DNA of 64,000 nucleotides from Blasia pusilla (Eukaryota > Marchantiophyta > Marchantiopsida > Blasiales), in contig CM114271.1 of NCBI GenBank assembly GCA_050084515.1, positions 68,510,001 to 68,574,000 of the forward strand, written 5' to 3'. Every line of letters begins with the position of its first letter. The first letter of the stretch is position 1. The position numbers and the translations under genes are program-made. Below are positions 10,857-21,828 of the stretch, piece after piece. The notes under the pieces are model-generated. The model made no database searches and was not told the origin of the DNA. It was given only the letters and a program-made list of their open reading frames with translations.

Positions 10857-13800
10857 ATGTCAAAGGTCAATCAAGATCAGCATTTTTGGGGTCATTTTTT
10901 GGAGTACGCCAAGCAGCTTGTGACAACTTACAAAGTTGTTGATCCTATACGAGCCATTTCGGAGCGGGAGGAGATTGAGCGCATTTGGGACTACCATCAG
11001 ACGGCATTCATAGGCGGGGTTTACATTTGGAAGTAGTTTCTGCACACTCTGAATCACGACGAGCTTGATCAGATCTTGTTCATCGACGGAAACTTACTCT
11101 CCATTCAAACGGCAATCAGGCGTTGTCCCGAGCGCTACTGGGAGTTAGTGGGAACCACTGCTAAGTGGAGTCCAGAAGGAATTTTTGGAGGAGCGTGTTC
11201 GACATTCACAATGCTGAAGAAAACGCAGGAGTATACTCGCAAGAGGAGTGTGGCAGCTAGTGGAGCTGTTACACGCTCATCGCCGGAAGCAGATCCGCCA
11301 GCAACGGTAGCGCAAAAGAAGAAGGGTAAGCGCAAGGTTGATAAAGTGGAGGTAGTAACGATTGCAACACCTACAACTGTAAACACAATTGCAGAAATTG
11401 CGGTAGCGCCACCGCCAAAACACTATGGCTGGAAGGGATGGGTGGATGCAGTTCCAGAGGCACTTCAAATCGTTTTTCCGCGATGTGACGATGCGGTTTT
11501 TTAGGCCAATTTGAGGAGTGAGGCCTTGATCACATTGGAAAATGTCAGATTAGAGGAGTTTGTGCGTCTTCTCTGGTTAATGAATGACGTTTCTTACAAG
11601 GAAAGAGTAGAGTTTTTGGGTAGTTGGGATGCAGAACGGAAGCTGACGTTCATCCACGGGCAAGAATTCCAACTATCGGAGAGAGTTGTATCAGAAGCGT
11701 TCTGGTTACCATTAGGCCGAACGGGAAGAGTAGAGACTCCCATTCACGAGAATGCAATTTTTTTTAAGAGTTTTGTGGGGAAAGGCACAAAGAATGGCTT
11801 TGTGCGGAAGGAGTGCACTGTGCAATGCATAGGAGATGTTATTGATTTCCTAAGGGTCACAGTGTGGATGACCAAGGAGCGGCAGGATGTAGGAAGAAGT
11901 CAGGTGTATTTAGCCGAACACCTGAACAATGGTGTGGACATTACGGGCTTTTTCTACAAAAAGTTGTTGGCCGAGTTAAATATAGGCCACAGGGGTATTT
12001 CAAGCGGCTCGTTCTCCAGGCTAGGATATCACTTGCCGATTCTGTGCAAGGATGCTAGATCGAAGATATTCCAGCTGGGAGGGGATCATCCAGCTAATTC
12101 CATTATACCAACAAAGACGGCAGGAATGGAAGAGATTAGTGCTTACTGGAGAGCAGTAAAAGCAAGAACTCAGCCTGCACCAAAGGGGCCATTACCAGAT
12201 CATTTGGAGTATGGTAGGCCGCGAGGAGAGGAAGCAGACGGAGGAGAAGCTGGTGAAGAAGAAGAAGAGGCGACTTCAGAAGAGGGAGATTCACAACCAT
12301 CAGATAGACCGGATGTAGGAGTTTCCATCCAAGCCAAAGATAACCCGGTGGAAGAGAGAGGGGAGGTTGACATAGTGGGGAATTCAGAAGTGGATTTCCA
12401 AGCTATTTTGGTGGAGGATTCTCAGTTAGATTCTCATGGTTTGGTAAGGGAGGGTTTGGACTCCACCTCTCAAGTCACATTACAGGTGGGACAAGCCGAA
12501 AGGTCTTTTCCGAATAAGGAAGTCCCTGCACTTGAATTGGATGTTGTGCAGGTCTCAGACGTTTCAATAAGCCAACAAGCGGAGCTTACTGAATTCCAAC
12601 GATCAAGGTTGAAGGAAATAGTTGCATCCTTGAGCGAGATTGTAGGGCAGCAATTACCACTAAGCAAAGAGGTAGTTGATACAAAACTTGTACCTCTTGG
12701 GGAGTTTAGTAAGCCAATGGTGGGTTTGCAGATGGAAGGTACACCAGCTACAGGACAAGCCGATGAGGGGGACTTTGATACAGGATTCGAAGCGTTAGGC
12801 ATCGATCAGTATCAGAGATTTGGGGGACCATATTATGGTGATCACGTAGAAGGTGTTAACCATGTTCAGAGAAAGGAAGTGATCACCGAGAAGGAATTTT
12901 ATCTGGGTGAACAAATGGAGGTATCCCCACTCCGGCTTGGTGCACCTGTAAATAATGAGGAGAACCGAGCTATTGTAGTTAGAGAGGAGAAGGAGAACCC
13001 TGTGGCTCTAGTGATTACAGGTCAGGAGACAATTGAAAAACAGGGAGACAATGAAGAAGGAGAGGTCAACATTCTTCTGTCTATTGGACCTACTATGAAG
13101 AGAGAGTCCGTTTGTGAGTTTGAACTTCTAGTTCCAACAGATGTAATAATGCAGGATGTTGATTCGGCCAAAGAAGAAGACGCTTGGCAGAAAATAGTTA
13201 TCGCAGGTTCACAGGTACAACCTTTAGACTCAAGAAGTGGAGAGGCGGAGTCTATTGATGAAGATAACTTACCAGGTGGACCGTGGCCTTCACATATTCT
13301 AGCGCAAGAGGAGGAGGTGGCATGGAACGAGCGGGAAACTACCCCTCAAATTCAGTTCAATACATCGATGGATAATCGGCTTACTATGTGGACAGAAGAT
13401 ATGAGAGTAGTCAGACAGGTAAGCCGGTCCATAAAACAATTATTAGTCCGTGATTACGGGTTGGAGCCTATTAGGGACGTATCTTCGTTTAAGGATAGCG
13501 AAGAGTACTTAAACCTTGCTATTAGGTTGAGGTTGGAGGAGAGTAAGAAGAAGGAATTACTCTCGCGACTCAAAAAGGGTGAGGGGATTTCTGAGCGAAA
13601 TACATAATTGGAGAGCATGTTAGTTGAGAAAGCAGGTTTTGAAGAAGAATGGAGGAAGCAGAAGGAGGAGCAGTCACGGAAATGGGAAGCTGAAAGGCAT
13701 CAATTGCAGCATTCGTGTGACAAGTTGAAGGAAGAGAATTCGGCAAATGAAGCTAAACTCGAAGCCGAAATTGAGACATTGAAGCAACATGTTAACTACT

Positions 13801-13976
13801 CTTCAGAATTTGAGAGTAGATGTAGCAGTTTGGAGGAATCCAAACGCATACTGGAGGAGCAGAATCTTTCCTTACAGAAGCAGTTGTGTTCTACACAGGA
13901 TAATCTAAAACAGTTAGAGGAAGATTTGTCTCGGCTTAAGAAGGTGAAAGTAGTCGACAAAGCTGAGCTCTCTTGA
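10857..13976 (+). pseudogene. gag-like / plant-transposon-domain protein, three in-frame UAR codons
   Basis: From ATG at 10,857 one reading frame runs to TGA at 13,974-13,976 (1,039 codons), interrupted only by TAG at 11,034, TAG at 11,502 and TAA at 13,605. The N-terminal part (RYWELVGTTAKWSP) is followed by a basic linker. A globular region from 11,511 (FIHGQEFQLSERVVSEAF, YLAEHLNNGVDITGFFYKK) resembles the putative plant transposon protein domain of LTR elements that lack a recognisable pol. Then comes an acidic, low-complexity middle starting at PAPKGPLPDH, and a C-terminal coiled coil (13,608-13,960, KLKEENSANEAKLEAEIETL). No protease, reverse transcriptase or integrase is seen. The three stops are explained by CAG/CAA to TAG/TAA changes. 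A related deleted copy lies at 5,043-5,788. Confidence 0.65.
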
Positions 13977-14039
13977 TTGCATTCAGAGTTAGTCACTCGA
14001 TCACTGATGTCCGCTTGGTTAGTCTTTTCTTGTGTATGT

Positions 14040-15120
14040 GGTTGTATTGTCCAGGATTTTAGGCCGAATTGCGGAAGGAAAGTAGGCTGAACTTCTGATT
14101 GGAGTGAGTCCCTTCAAGCAGTGAGAGAATGCGGGGAGGAAACAATAGTTAGTTCTTGAGTTAAGAAAATCCGGTAGCGACTTATCTCCCTTCAGCCGAA
14201 AGGTGTGTTCCGGGAGTGGATCTCAATATTCTTGACAGGACAACAGTTTTGAAGTTCTGGCACCGTAACGACCACAACAAAGATGCCTCGGGTAGTGAAT
14301 GGGGTGTGAACCGTCCCAGTTTTGGCTTAACCATTTATGAATTCGGCCTATTTAACGTAAATTCGGCTTAATAAATCGAACAGGTGATATTCTCCCCACC
14401 ACAACTTCTCGATTGTTAGTCTAAAAAGTCTAAAACTGTTCCAGAATGAAGATTATACGTAGTAAAAGAAACTGGAAAAATTCCAACGTTTCCGGAGTTC
14501 AAGTTAAAAACGGCCAAAATTCCCAATTCTTCGCTTTGGCCGGTTTTGCCGTCCCGGTCGGAAGACATCAGGGACGTCTCAGTATGCCGGCTTTGACGTC
14601 CCAAAGGGTAGGCGTCAGGGACGTCAACTTCTACTAGGCAATTGAGATGACTTTTCGGCAAACAAAACTTCAAGCTCGGCTTCCGGGTCGGCTTAGTTTC
14701 GGCTTATATTTGGCCTGCGGACCGGCTTAATGCGTACATCTCACTCATTACTTAACCCAACATGGATATGTGAAGTGCAGTAGAAAGATCTCATCGAGAC
14801 GGTTCAAATTGGTGAAAGGCACTTTTATATCGGACAAGTATTAAGGGAGATACGGCTTGTTGAAGTTAAGCCTCGGCTTCAAGCTCGGCTTCCGGACCGG
14901 CTTACCTTGAACGCCTATATCTCACTCATTACTTAACCAACTATGGAGCCAGCCGATATGTTGTAGACCTATTGCAGGCTGGTCTCCATACTCGGCCTGA
15001 AAGTCCGCACTAATTAAAATTTTTTTTTGTCATCAATAAGCTTTTAGAGCTCCCTAGAGCTGATGCCACTCTCCCAGACGTCTGATTCTATGCCGAGGCT
15101 GTCGGCATAGCTAAGTTGCT
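14040..15120. repeat. CGGCTTA/GGCCGAA motif array
   Basis: Downstream of the gag-like gene the words CGGCTT, CGGCCT, GGCCGAA and TAAGCCG occur about twenty times. Two related ~95-bp segments (14,667-14,766 and 14,860-14,945) share TTCAAGCTCGGCTTCCGG, ACCGGCTTA and ATCTCACTCATTACTTAACC in the same order, so part of the array grew by duplication. Embedded at 14,530-14,640 is a GACGTC/GCCGTC patch like that at 9,590. No gene was found. Probably the 3' noncoding part of the same element. Confidence 0.55.
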
Positions 15121-15129
15121 TTGCAGAAG

Positions 15130-16100
15130 GTTTGACAAAATCTGGTGTGTTGTTGTCGGGCAATTCATTTAATATCATTTGGGCAAACTCCACACTGATC
15201 ATGGGTTGCAAAACAATAAATACATATACTAATCAAGTTATCATGCTAAAGTACGCTATTAAAATAAATTACAAAATTACTCAATTTAATACACATATTA
15301 TACCATACCTAAATTCTTATAATAAAAACCATAAAATATATATAGAGTAAAAAAACAGCAATGATCCAAAACATGATTAAATAACAATTAAATGCGTGTT
15401 GTCGAAGCTTCTACATGGTTACTTTAAAAAAAGAACAATTAAAAAAAACATTTAAAAGAGCACAGACCAAAGGTATGATTAAGTGCAATGATTACAAAAC
15501 TAAAATTAAAATAATGAAGTTACTATACTTGATGAGATGAGTTAATGCGTACGGTCTAGATTGAACCATGGCTTACAAAAAGTAACTTTGAAGTGATCAA
15601 ATAAACCCTAAAATTGCCACAAATAAGGCTACAAATGTTTTCTCCCTACCACAATTCTAACGAGTCCTGTTTGTGGTAAGAACTGCTGATGTGGCACAAG
15701 GAGGAGGCAAGAAGAGCTCCTATGTGGGGGTCTGTAACAACTAGTAAAAGGACCCTAAACTTTCTGTGTATAATTTTGTAGCTGCACATTCTCCTAAGAG
15801 GGCATCAAGTGATAGACCCTAAACTTGACAAGTTGGGAAGGATCAACAGGCACACCAACTTGCCTTTAAGAAGAAGAATAACGGAACAATCCAAACCGTG
15901 TTACACCAAAAGGACCAAAACATTTACAGTCTAGGGTCCCAAAGGGCATCCCAATTGAGGGATGCCTTAAAAGTGAAAACCGAACCCTCCAAATAAGTGA
16001 GGAAACAATTTATAAAAAAGAAAAAGAAAAAGGGGCAAGTCATCTCAACCGAGGGGATCACTGCAGGATAATTAATACATTCAAGTACAATTATTATAAT
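15130..16100. other. AT-rich stretch, no gene recognised
   Basis: Very AT-rich at 15,200-15,560, with A-runs and no persuasive open frame. An 18-base A/G run at about 16,014-16,032 is a simple low-complexity patch. No structural RNA or repeat recognised. Confidence 0.55.
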
Positions 16101-16435
16101 ATCTGGTTTGTAGGTACTACTAACACAGACAACTATCATTCTTCGCATACAAATATCCGAGTCATTGACGGCCGCCGAGCAGAGACGTCCTATTGGAGCT
16201 TCTGACGGCCCTCTGATAAGACGTCGGGGGTGTCATAAGCACACTTTACATGATTTGGATTTCGTGACTGGTTTGTAGGTGCCACGAACACAGACAGCTA
16301 TCGTTCTTCGTATATCGACGTCAAAATATCCGAGTCATTGACGGCCGCCGAGTAGAGGCATCTTGTCGGGGCCTGTGACGGTTGTCGGGGGCACCATAAG
16401 CACACGTTACATGATTTGACGTTCTTGACGGAGCG
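16100..16435. repeat. tandem ~165-bp duplication rich in GACGTC/GACGGC
   Basis: Two diverged units follow each other: about 16,106-16,264 and 16,272-16,431. Both contain GGTTTGTAGGT, ACACAGACA(A/G)CTATC, AATATCCGAGTCATTGACGG, GGCCGCCGAG, GTCGGGGG and CATAAGCACAC in order. Each unit carries four or five GACGTC, GACGGC or GTCGG words. The array precedes the start of the interrupted gag-like gene at 16,735, paralleling the motif array upstream of the gene at 10,857. Confidence 0.75.
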
Positions 16436-16734
16436 TGTCAGTGACGTCGGGTACTGGAACACTAGCCTTACAACCCTAATGCCGACCGAGAGACATCCCA
16501 GATGTCTTCTTTCCGCTTTATTTGTCGGATGTCCATGGCAGGTGGGAGGGCTTTAGGGTTCCCGGCGTTGGTAGCTCTCTCGATAGTGAACCTTTTTCCT
16601 CCCATTTGTCATTGAAAAGATACGCGGCCTCTGAAATATGGTGCCGCCTGAATTTGAGGACATGTTTTGACGCCATTTAGGAGTATTGAAACACCGAATT
16701 CGGTCGAAATTTTAGGGATTTTGAACTGCCCGCC

Positions 16735-16930
16735 ATGGCTCGACCGCCTCTAGTGGCGAGTAACCCCATCAGGAGTAAACACATCAGAGTAGGTGTGCCT
16801 TTGGACCGAGAGGATTATTTTCGACTTCTGAGCAACCTAATGGACATGGGTTTGTGGTCTTTGCTGTTCTTGCCTTGGGATATGGTCAGCGGCTCGTTGA
16901 TTGCAGATTTTCTAAAGGAGCCGCGATCTG
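16735..16930 (+). pseudogene. 5' part of a gag-like gene cut by the Mutator-like element
   Basis: An open frame begins MARPPLVASNPIRSKH and continues through RSLLSNLMDMG-like sequence to FLKEPRS at 16,929, where the Mutator-like element starts. On the far side of the element, the segment from 28,832 reads PRDMGASEEKRGDL in the frame that fits. The sequence CGCGATCTG at 16,922-16,930 recurs as CGCGATATG at 28,832-28,840, as expected for a target-site duplication. I infer one original gene whose reading frame was split by the insertion. Family unknown beyond its gag-like context. Confidence 0.6.
16922..16930. repeat. target-site duplication, left copy
   Basis: CGCGATCTG here and CGCGATATG at 28,832-28,840 differ at one base. 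Both are followed by a G-run and CT. Nine bases is the usual target duplication length of Mutator-like elements. The G-run leaves one to several bases of uncertainty. Confidence 0.65.
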
Positions 16931-17090
16931 GGGGGGCTGGTATTCTGACAGGAGAGGGTAAGAGAGGAGAGGAAGAGAGGAAGAGAGGAAAGTCTCTCTT
17001 AAAAAAAAAAGGCCAAATCCGCCTCCTCTCTTCAAAACTTTTTGACATATTTGAAATTTTTGTTTGCTTTAAAATTCAGGAAATCTTTAG
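16931..17090 (+). repeat. left terminal inverted repeat
   Basis: Starts GGGGGGCTGGTATTCTG, then AGGAGAGGGTAAGAG, GGAGAGGAAGAGAGGA and AGAGAGGAAAG, followed further in by GAAATTTTTGTTTG. The reverse complement of 28,700-28,831 starts AGGAGCGGTAAGAG and continues GGAGAGGAAGAGAGGA, AGAGAGGAAA and, further in, AAATTTTTGTTTG. The outer ~50 bp match well and the interior is patchy. The outermost GGGGGCTGGTATTCTG is confirmed as element sequence because it is shared with the second copy at 60,984. Confidence 0.7.
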
Positions 17091-17100
17091 AAGAGAGTAT

Positions 17101-17325
17101 TTAGTGGTCCACATTTGGCCCTAAAAATACCTCCTCTTTCCTGGGGGCGAGAAAAAAGGAGACATCATAAGACCACCCTAAACATTTTTCCATCACTCTC
17201 CATGTGAGCCTAAGTTTCTTAACATTCCCTGTCTCGGTCAACAAAAAGCAGTGCCCTTGGTATTTTTGTTGGAGGACCACCCGGATGGGTACCTCTCTTT
17301 GTGCAGGGATTGTTGCCTGCATCAT
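17101..17325 (-). CDS. conserved open segment near the left end
   Basis: The minus-strand frame MMQATIPAQREVPIRVV continues QQKYQGHCFLLTETGNVKKL. Its counterpart in the second element copy (61,159-61,342) keeps similar coding potential (VVLQQKYQGH), although the second copy diverges upstream at 61,343. I do not recognise a domain. It could be the last exon of a gene downstream of the methyltransferase-like gene, or noncoding terminal sequence that happens to stay open. Confidence 0.3.
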   Translation of the reverse strand: MMQATIPAQREVPIRVVLQQKYQGHCFLLTETGNVKKLRLTWRVMEKCLGWSYDVSFFLAPRKEEVFLGPNVDH

Positions 17326-17882
17326 GGCCTCCCCTAAATTGCCCCATAACCAACTTTCTGTCGGTTATGAATGGTGTCTGCTCAAGACCAACTTTCTGAA
17401 ATGTGAACAAATCATATCCTAAGGCTGAGAAACCGAGAAGCTGCACCCCTCCCAACCCGTAAGAAAGCTCACCATAAGAAAGGAAAGATTTTTAGAAGTG
17501 ATTTTCTTCCACCCTACACCCACGATGATCTAACGGGTTGGGAATCCGAAATGGCAATCCGGCTGTAGTAGGAATCTGCACATCTTAGACAAGAAAAGAA
17601 GCCTACAATGGTTGGACGAATGAAGGAACGAGCCAAAAGTCAAGAAGCCCGCCACAATGCGCCGTGAAGTTGGTCTCACCGGGATAGAGTCCGATCACTC
17701 AAGCGATCACTCCTTTGTCGGAATCGGCAAAGGTTGCCCGAAATGGTTAAAAAGTTGCGTGGGCAAAAAGCAAAAAGTCGGAATCATACGGGTTGCAGAA
17801 TTGTAATTCTGAGTAGCTAAAAGAACACAATCCACAAGTCCAAAAATATATTCCAGCAAACTTTTACAAAATCCATTATGGG

Positions 17883-18260
17883 TTGAAAAAATCTCGTCCT
17901 TTATTACCTCCGAAGGAACCTCGGAAATGTAGATTTCACCTAGTCTATGATTTCTTCAGCCTCGTCATCTACAAATTTACTCCTAACTCTCCTCGTGATG
18001 CATACCAAAGGAATGTCCTGGGATTCAAGTGGCTCCTCTGGCCAATTGTAGACGGGGATAAAAAATGTTGGCGAATTCGAGAGCCTTGGCCCCCCCCTAG
18101 GTACACCATAACGGTCCCATGTAACATGTCTCGAGTCCCACCGCCTTCCTCGGCAGTATACCTTGTACGCTCTGCAATGTGACACCCATCCAGTATCAAT
18201 ATCTGCTCCGTCCCCGGTAATACCATTATGGCAACCGCACAGGTAGAAGGAATCCAACAC
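17883..18260 (-). pseudogene. duplicated 3' module of the methyltransferase-like gene
   Basis: Minus-strand open segments end in a basic-then-acidic tail (RRVRSKFVDDEAEEIID, stop near 17,936). This resembles the tail of the upstream gene (RARPKVILQELSDDDE, stop at 18,751). The sequences after the two stops are also related: TTCCGAG, TTCGGA, ATAAAG, GATTTTTTC and TTTGTAAAAGTTTGCTG-type words occur in the same order at 17,840-17,930 and 18,590-18,700 (complement). A second pair of related segments is at about 17,570-17,800 and 18,241-18,480. I infer tandem duplication of the 3' end of the gene. The segment is conserved at 62,124-62,414 in the second copy. The coding frame shifts within it, so it is probably dead. 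Confidence 0.5.
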
Positions 18261-18378
18261 GTCTGAGAGAAGAAAAGAAGCCTACGCCTACCTTTACGAG
18301 TTGAGGGGAAGGTGCCAAAGGAAGAAGCCCGCCAGACTGCCTCTTAAGTTGGACCAACAGGGAAAGGGTCCGATCATG

Positions 18379-18525
18379 CAACCTGTTGGAATTAGACAAG
18401 TTGCCTGGAGGTGGTAAAAAGGGTGCAGTGGTCAAAAAGTGAAAAGTTGCAAGGAGGATAAATCCGACGGGTTGCAGTGGTCATAAAGTGAAAGTTGCAA
18501 GCAGGAGAAATCCGACGGGTTGCAA
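18379..18525. repeat. palindrome copies downstream of the methyltransferase-like gene
   Basis: One degenerate full palindrome (GCAACCTGTTGG ... AGACAAGTTGC, 18,379-18,403) and two half-sites (ATCCGACGGGTTGCA near 18,467 and 18,509) lie in the 3' flank. The second element copy has the matching, better-preserved palindrome at about 62,509-62,534 and the same two half-sites near 62,592 and 62,640. Confidence 0.7.
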
Positions 18526-19338
18526 AATAGAAGTCCGTGGAGTACATAGACGATCACATTCAGAAAGACAAAAAATGATCAGCAAACATTTACAAGCACC
18601 ACCATCGATCGAAAAAATCTTCTGCTTTATATCATCCGAAAAAAGCTCGGAACTGTACATTTGATCTATTCTATGAAATCTTTTTCCTCATTATCAAAAA
18701 ACTCCCTACTCCAAATGTCGAGTCAATTTGGGTCGTTGAGTTCTTTGAACTCACTCGTCATCGTCCGAGAGCTCTTGCAAAATCACTTTCGGCCTTGCCC
18801 TCCCGATTTTGGGAATCGTTGGAAGTGACGATGGAGTCACTACCAAGGGTGGCTCTGGAACCGGAGCTCTTGGCTTCGGTGGAGAGTTGTACGCCCCAAC
18901 AAGCCTTTCGTATTCTGCCTTTGCCTCCTTGCAAAGGTCAAACAGTTCCTGCCTTCCCTCGAGGCAGAGAATGTTCCTGCCACTCTGCCAGGCGCCTTTG
19001 ATACTTGCCCCTGAAAGTCCCACTAAGTCGAACACCAAGTCACCCGGCCTTGAGCAGAGCTCGATGAGCGTTTGCATCAGGGCTGGCGACTTTTCCCTTC
19101 CTCCCAGAAGTGGGGTACTATCTTGCATGTAAATTCCCGGGGGGGAATTGTACAAACTATCTAAGCTGTACCCATCTGAGCATGGATCCACAGGATCCTG
19201 GATCTTGAACACCTGGAAATTGTGCTCGGGCGAACGGCAAAGAGACGAGGGAGTGGTCCATCGTAAATCAAAGACGTTGGAAACAATGTCGAAACTAAAG
19301 AAGTCGCCTTGAGAACATTTTCAATAACTGACTTTGGA

Positions 19339-19709
19339 TCAACCTTTCGAGTCCGACGGGTTGTTTTGTCGGACCAACCCGCCGCCTTCCGACGGGTTGG
19401 TCGGGACAAAACAACCCGTCGGGCTCCGTTTTTTGTCCGTGAGCAACCCGTCGGAAGGCGACGGGTTCCGCCTAGAGCAGCCCATGCTCGCTTTGAGAGC
19501 AACCCGCCGCAGACGGGTTGCATCCAAAAACCAAAATCAACTGGGAAAAACCAAAAGCAACTGCAACTTGTCGGGTTCCGACGGGTTGCAGGTACACCGC
19601 GGTTTTCCCTGTATGTGGGAAAGATGCAACCTGTCGGAAACCGATGGGTTGCTCTCAGCCGAGCATGGGCTGCTCTAAGCCAGCAACCCGTCGCCTTCTG
19701 ACGGGTTGC
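19339..19709. repeat. palindrome array in intron 3 of the methyltransferase-like gene
   Basis: Eight copies or partial copies: 19,339-19,363, 19,374-19,400, 19,412-19,428 (half), 19,443-19,469, 19,499-19,521 (shortened), 19,561-19,591 (extended arms CTGCAAC/GTTGCAG), 19,625-19,651 and 19,683-19,709. Typical arms are GCAACCCGTCGG and CCGACGGGTTGC; the centre varies (GAAGG, GTT, CCTTC). Copies with a changed base in one arm often have the matching change in the other, so pairing or dyad symmetry seems preserved. All lie within the 486-nt intron. Confidence 0.85.
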
Positions 19710-21828
19710 TCATGGACAAAAAAAACCCAGATTGACTCATTATACACATCATTAAAATATAATTGAAATTATAGTATAGGAATTGAGCCTTACCCAAATC
19801 TGACTCGTCGCGGATCGGAGTGGGTACTCGTTTTTGATGATCCACGATTGTGCCGTCCTCCACTTTAGCGACCTCTTGACGCACTGGAGGTCGAAGAGCT
19901 CGTCCTCGCTCCCTCCAGTCAACACCAAGAAGCAGCCCCTGTCACTCAGTTAGGCTTCTGCAAAGGAGAACAAAAGTGCAATCTGGTCATAAGAGAGCGG
20001 CACATTCCACTCAGGTACCTCGTCCGACGGATTCTCGCCCCAAAGTCGCAACCCCGAGGGCAGATCGACGATCAAGAGATCCACCGCAACCTCTTCGACC
20101 ACTCCATTCACCGTCCAGGTAGTGTGCCCGTTTCGTTGGAGCTTCCGTCCCAGCGTTGTCAATTTTTTGATGGCTGGTGTCGACGCTTGAGAATCGAAGC
20201 TCTTCAGCTCATCCAGTAAAGGAGTGAACTGGAGGAGGACGCTTGTCCGGGTCGTTGTTTGTCTGTGTCTTCCCAAGGATGATGGGCTGTATTCTCCTTG
20301 GGACAACCCGGGCACCTCACGGTTCCGCTTCTCCCTAGCCTGGGGACGGCTTGTCGGGGTTTCTATGACCTCAGATTCTGGTGGCGTTTTTTTCGCCGAG
20401 GACCTGGTCCGACCCTCTCTCCCCGCTCGTCCGGACAATTCCGCCTCTGGCCTTGAATCTTCAGCCTCTCTTTGGGAAGACTCGGCCTCTGAATTTTTCC
20501 CTCCCCTCGCCTTGCCTTTGAGATTTGTGGATTTGTCTTTGGTGTGCGGACCTTGGAAGCCAACTCAGCTGTCTCGTGGGCCTGCTCTTTTGCATCTCCT
20601 CCGAAGAAGTCTTCAGGCTGGACGAAATTGGGGAGTTCGTCTTGTCCTGAGGCCACTGCATCATGAAGCACTCGTAAGTCCTTATCCGTGATGTCTTCAG
20701 GGTCGTTGAAGTCGAGCCAAATGGGTCAATTCTCCACCTCCCAATCGGACATGTGCTGCCCCATCTCCACGTCGTACATGGAGAATGTCTCTGCATCCGG
20801 CGGCGAAGCCCAAAATTTCAAGGCTACCGGTAATTTTCCCCACGTACCTGCGTTCTTACACCGGACGAGGTACCTGAATACCATCCGTTGGGCAGCTTTT
20901 AGTCGAACAGAATCGGCCGTCTGCTCCTGTAGATCTCGCTTCTTCTTTGCTTGATCCCGTTAGTTCCCCTCTACTTCTTCGTCAAGCTCTGCCTGAGGGA
21001 GGACGCAAACCTTGAACATGGTCTTGAATCCTGGGTTTTTGGTTGGCTTGTCCCGGATGTCGTCGAGCCAAACCTCGAAATCTCTAGAACTTTCAAGGTT
21101 TGCTTCCGGCGGAATGGGCTCTAATCTTCTGAGCTCCGCTTGCAGACCGTCCAGCACGGACTTCATGATTACCCGCAACGCGTCCCAGAACGACCATTCG
21201 CGTAGCCAATGCGAGATCACTGGATCGGACACACCCGGAGGATGGTGTGCCGCCCTCTTCTGGGCCTCTGAGCCCTCGAGACTAATTTTCATCAGTCGTA
21301 TCCTCCTAAACTCGCTCATCCCGGACAATGCAAACCGATGCACGCGATCCAGCGACACTTTCTCCCCAATCCGACCATGCGGATCTTCATCCCTCTTCCG
21401 CTGGCGCTTGATAATCGCCTTCAGCTCCTTGTAGAACTCCGGAGTTCGGGGTTGAGAATGCTGATGTATCGCTGCATCTTGCTCGCCATGTATTTCGTTG
21501 CAGCAGATACTGCAACTTGGATGAATTTGGCGCGCTCAGACGCAGATACCTTCTCCCTCCGCTCCAGCTCCAATGCAGCGCTTTTCTTCACGGCCTGTAT
21601 CTTCGACCAGCAAAGGATGGTTACGGCTGCATCTTGGGAAATAAACTTATTTGCCCAAGTTTTCTTTTTAATCTGAGCACCCTTTGCAAGCATTTGATTG
21701 ACGAGGGCATCGCCCAAGAACCCCCTGTACTCTCCCGGGTGCGTCGTAAGCACCTTCCTCACCTGATCGCAGTCCTGGATCCAGTGGTGGGTGACATTCC
21801 CCTCTGATACAATTCTGCACATCCAAAC

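Noticed and set aside
10857-13976. Reassigned genetic code (UAR = Gln)
   Set aside because: Attractive for this gene, but TAG ends the Hce2-like gene at the expected place and other pseudogenes here have TGA stops and indels; C-to-T decay explains it more simply. Kept as a testable alternative in the findings.
19309-19766. Several long open frames across the palindrome arrays (repeating NPSESDGL or QPVG-RRVA type peptides)
   Set aside because: The palindrome lacks stop codons in several frames, so these frames are by-products of the repeat. They lie in introns and the intergenic region.
20461-20954. Plus-strand open frames opposite the methyltransferase-like exons (e.g. 20,224-20,691)
   Set aside because: They are shadows; the minus strand has domain motifs and phased introns while these do not.
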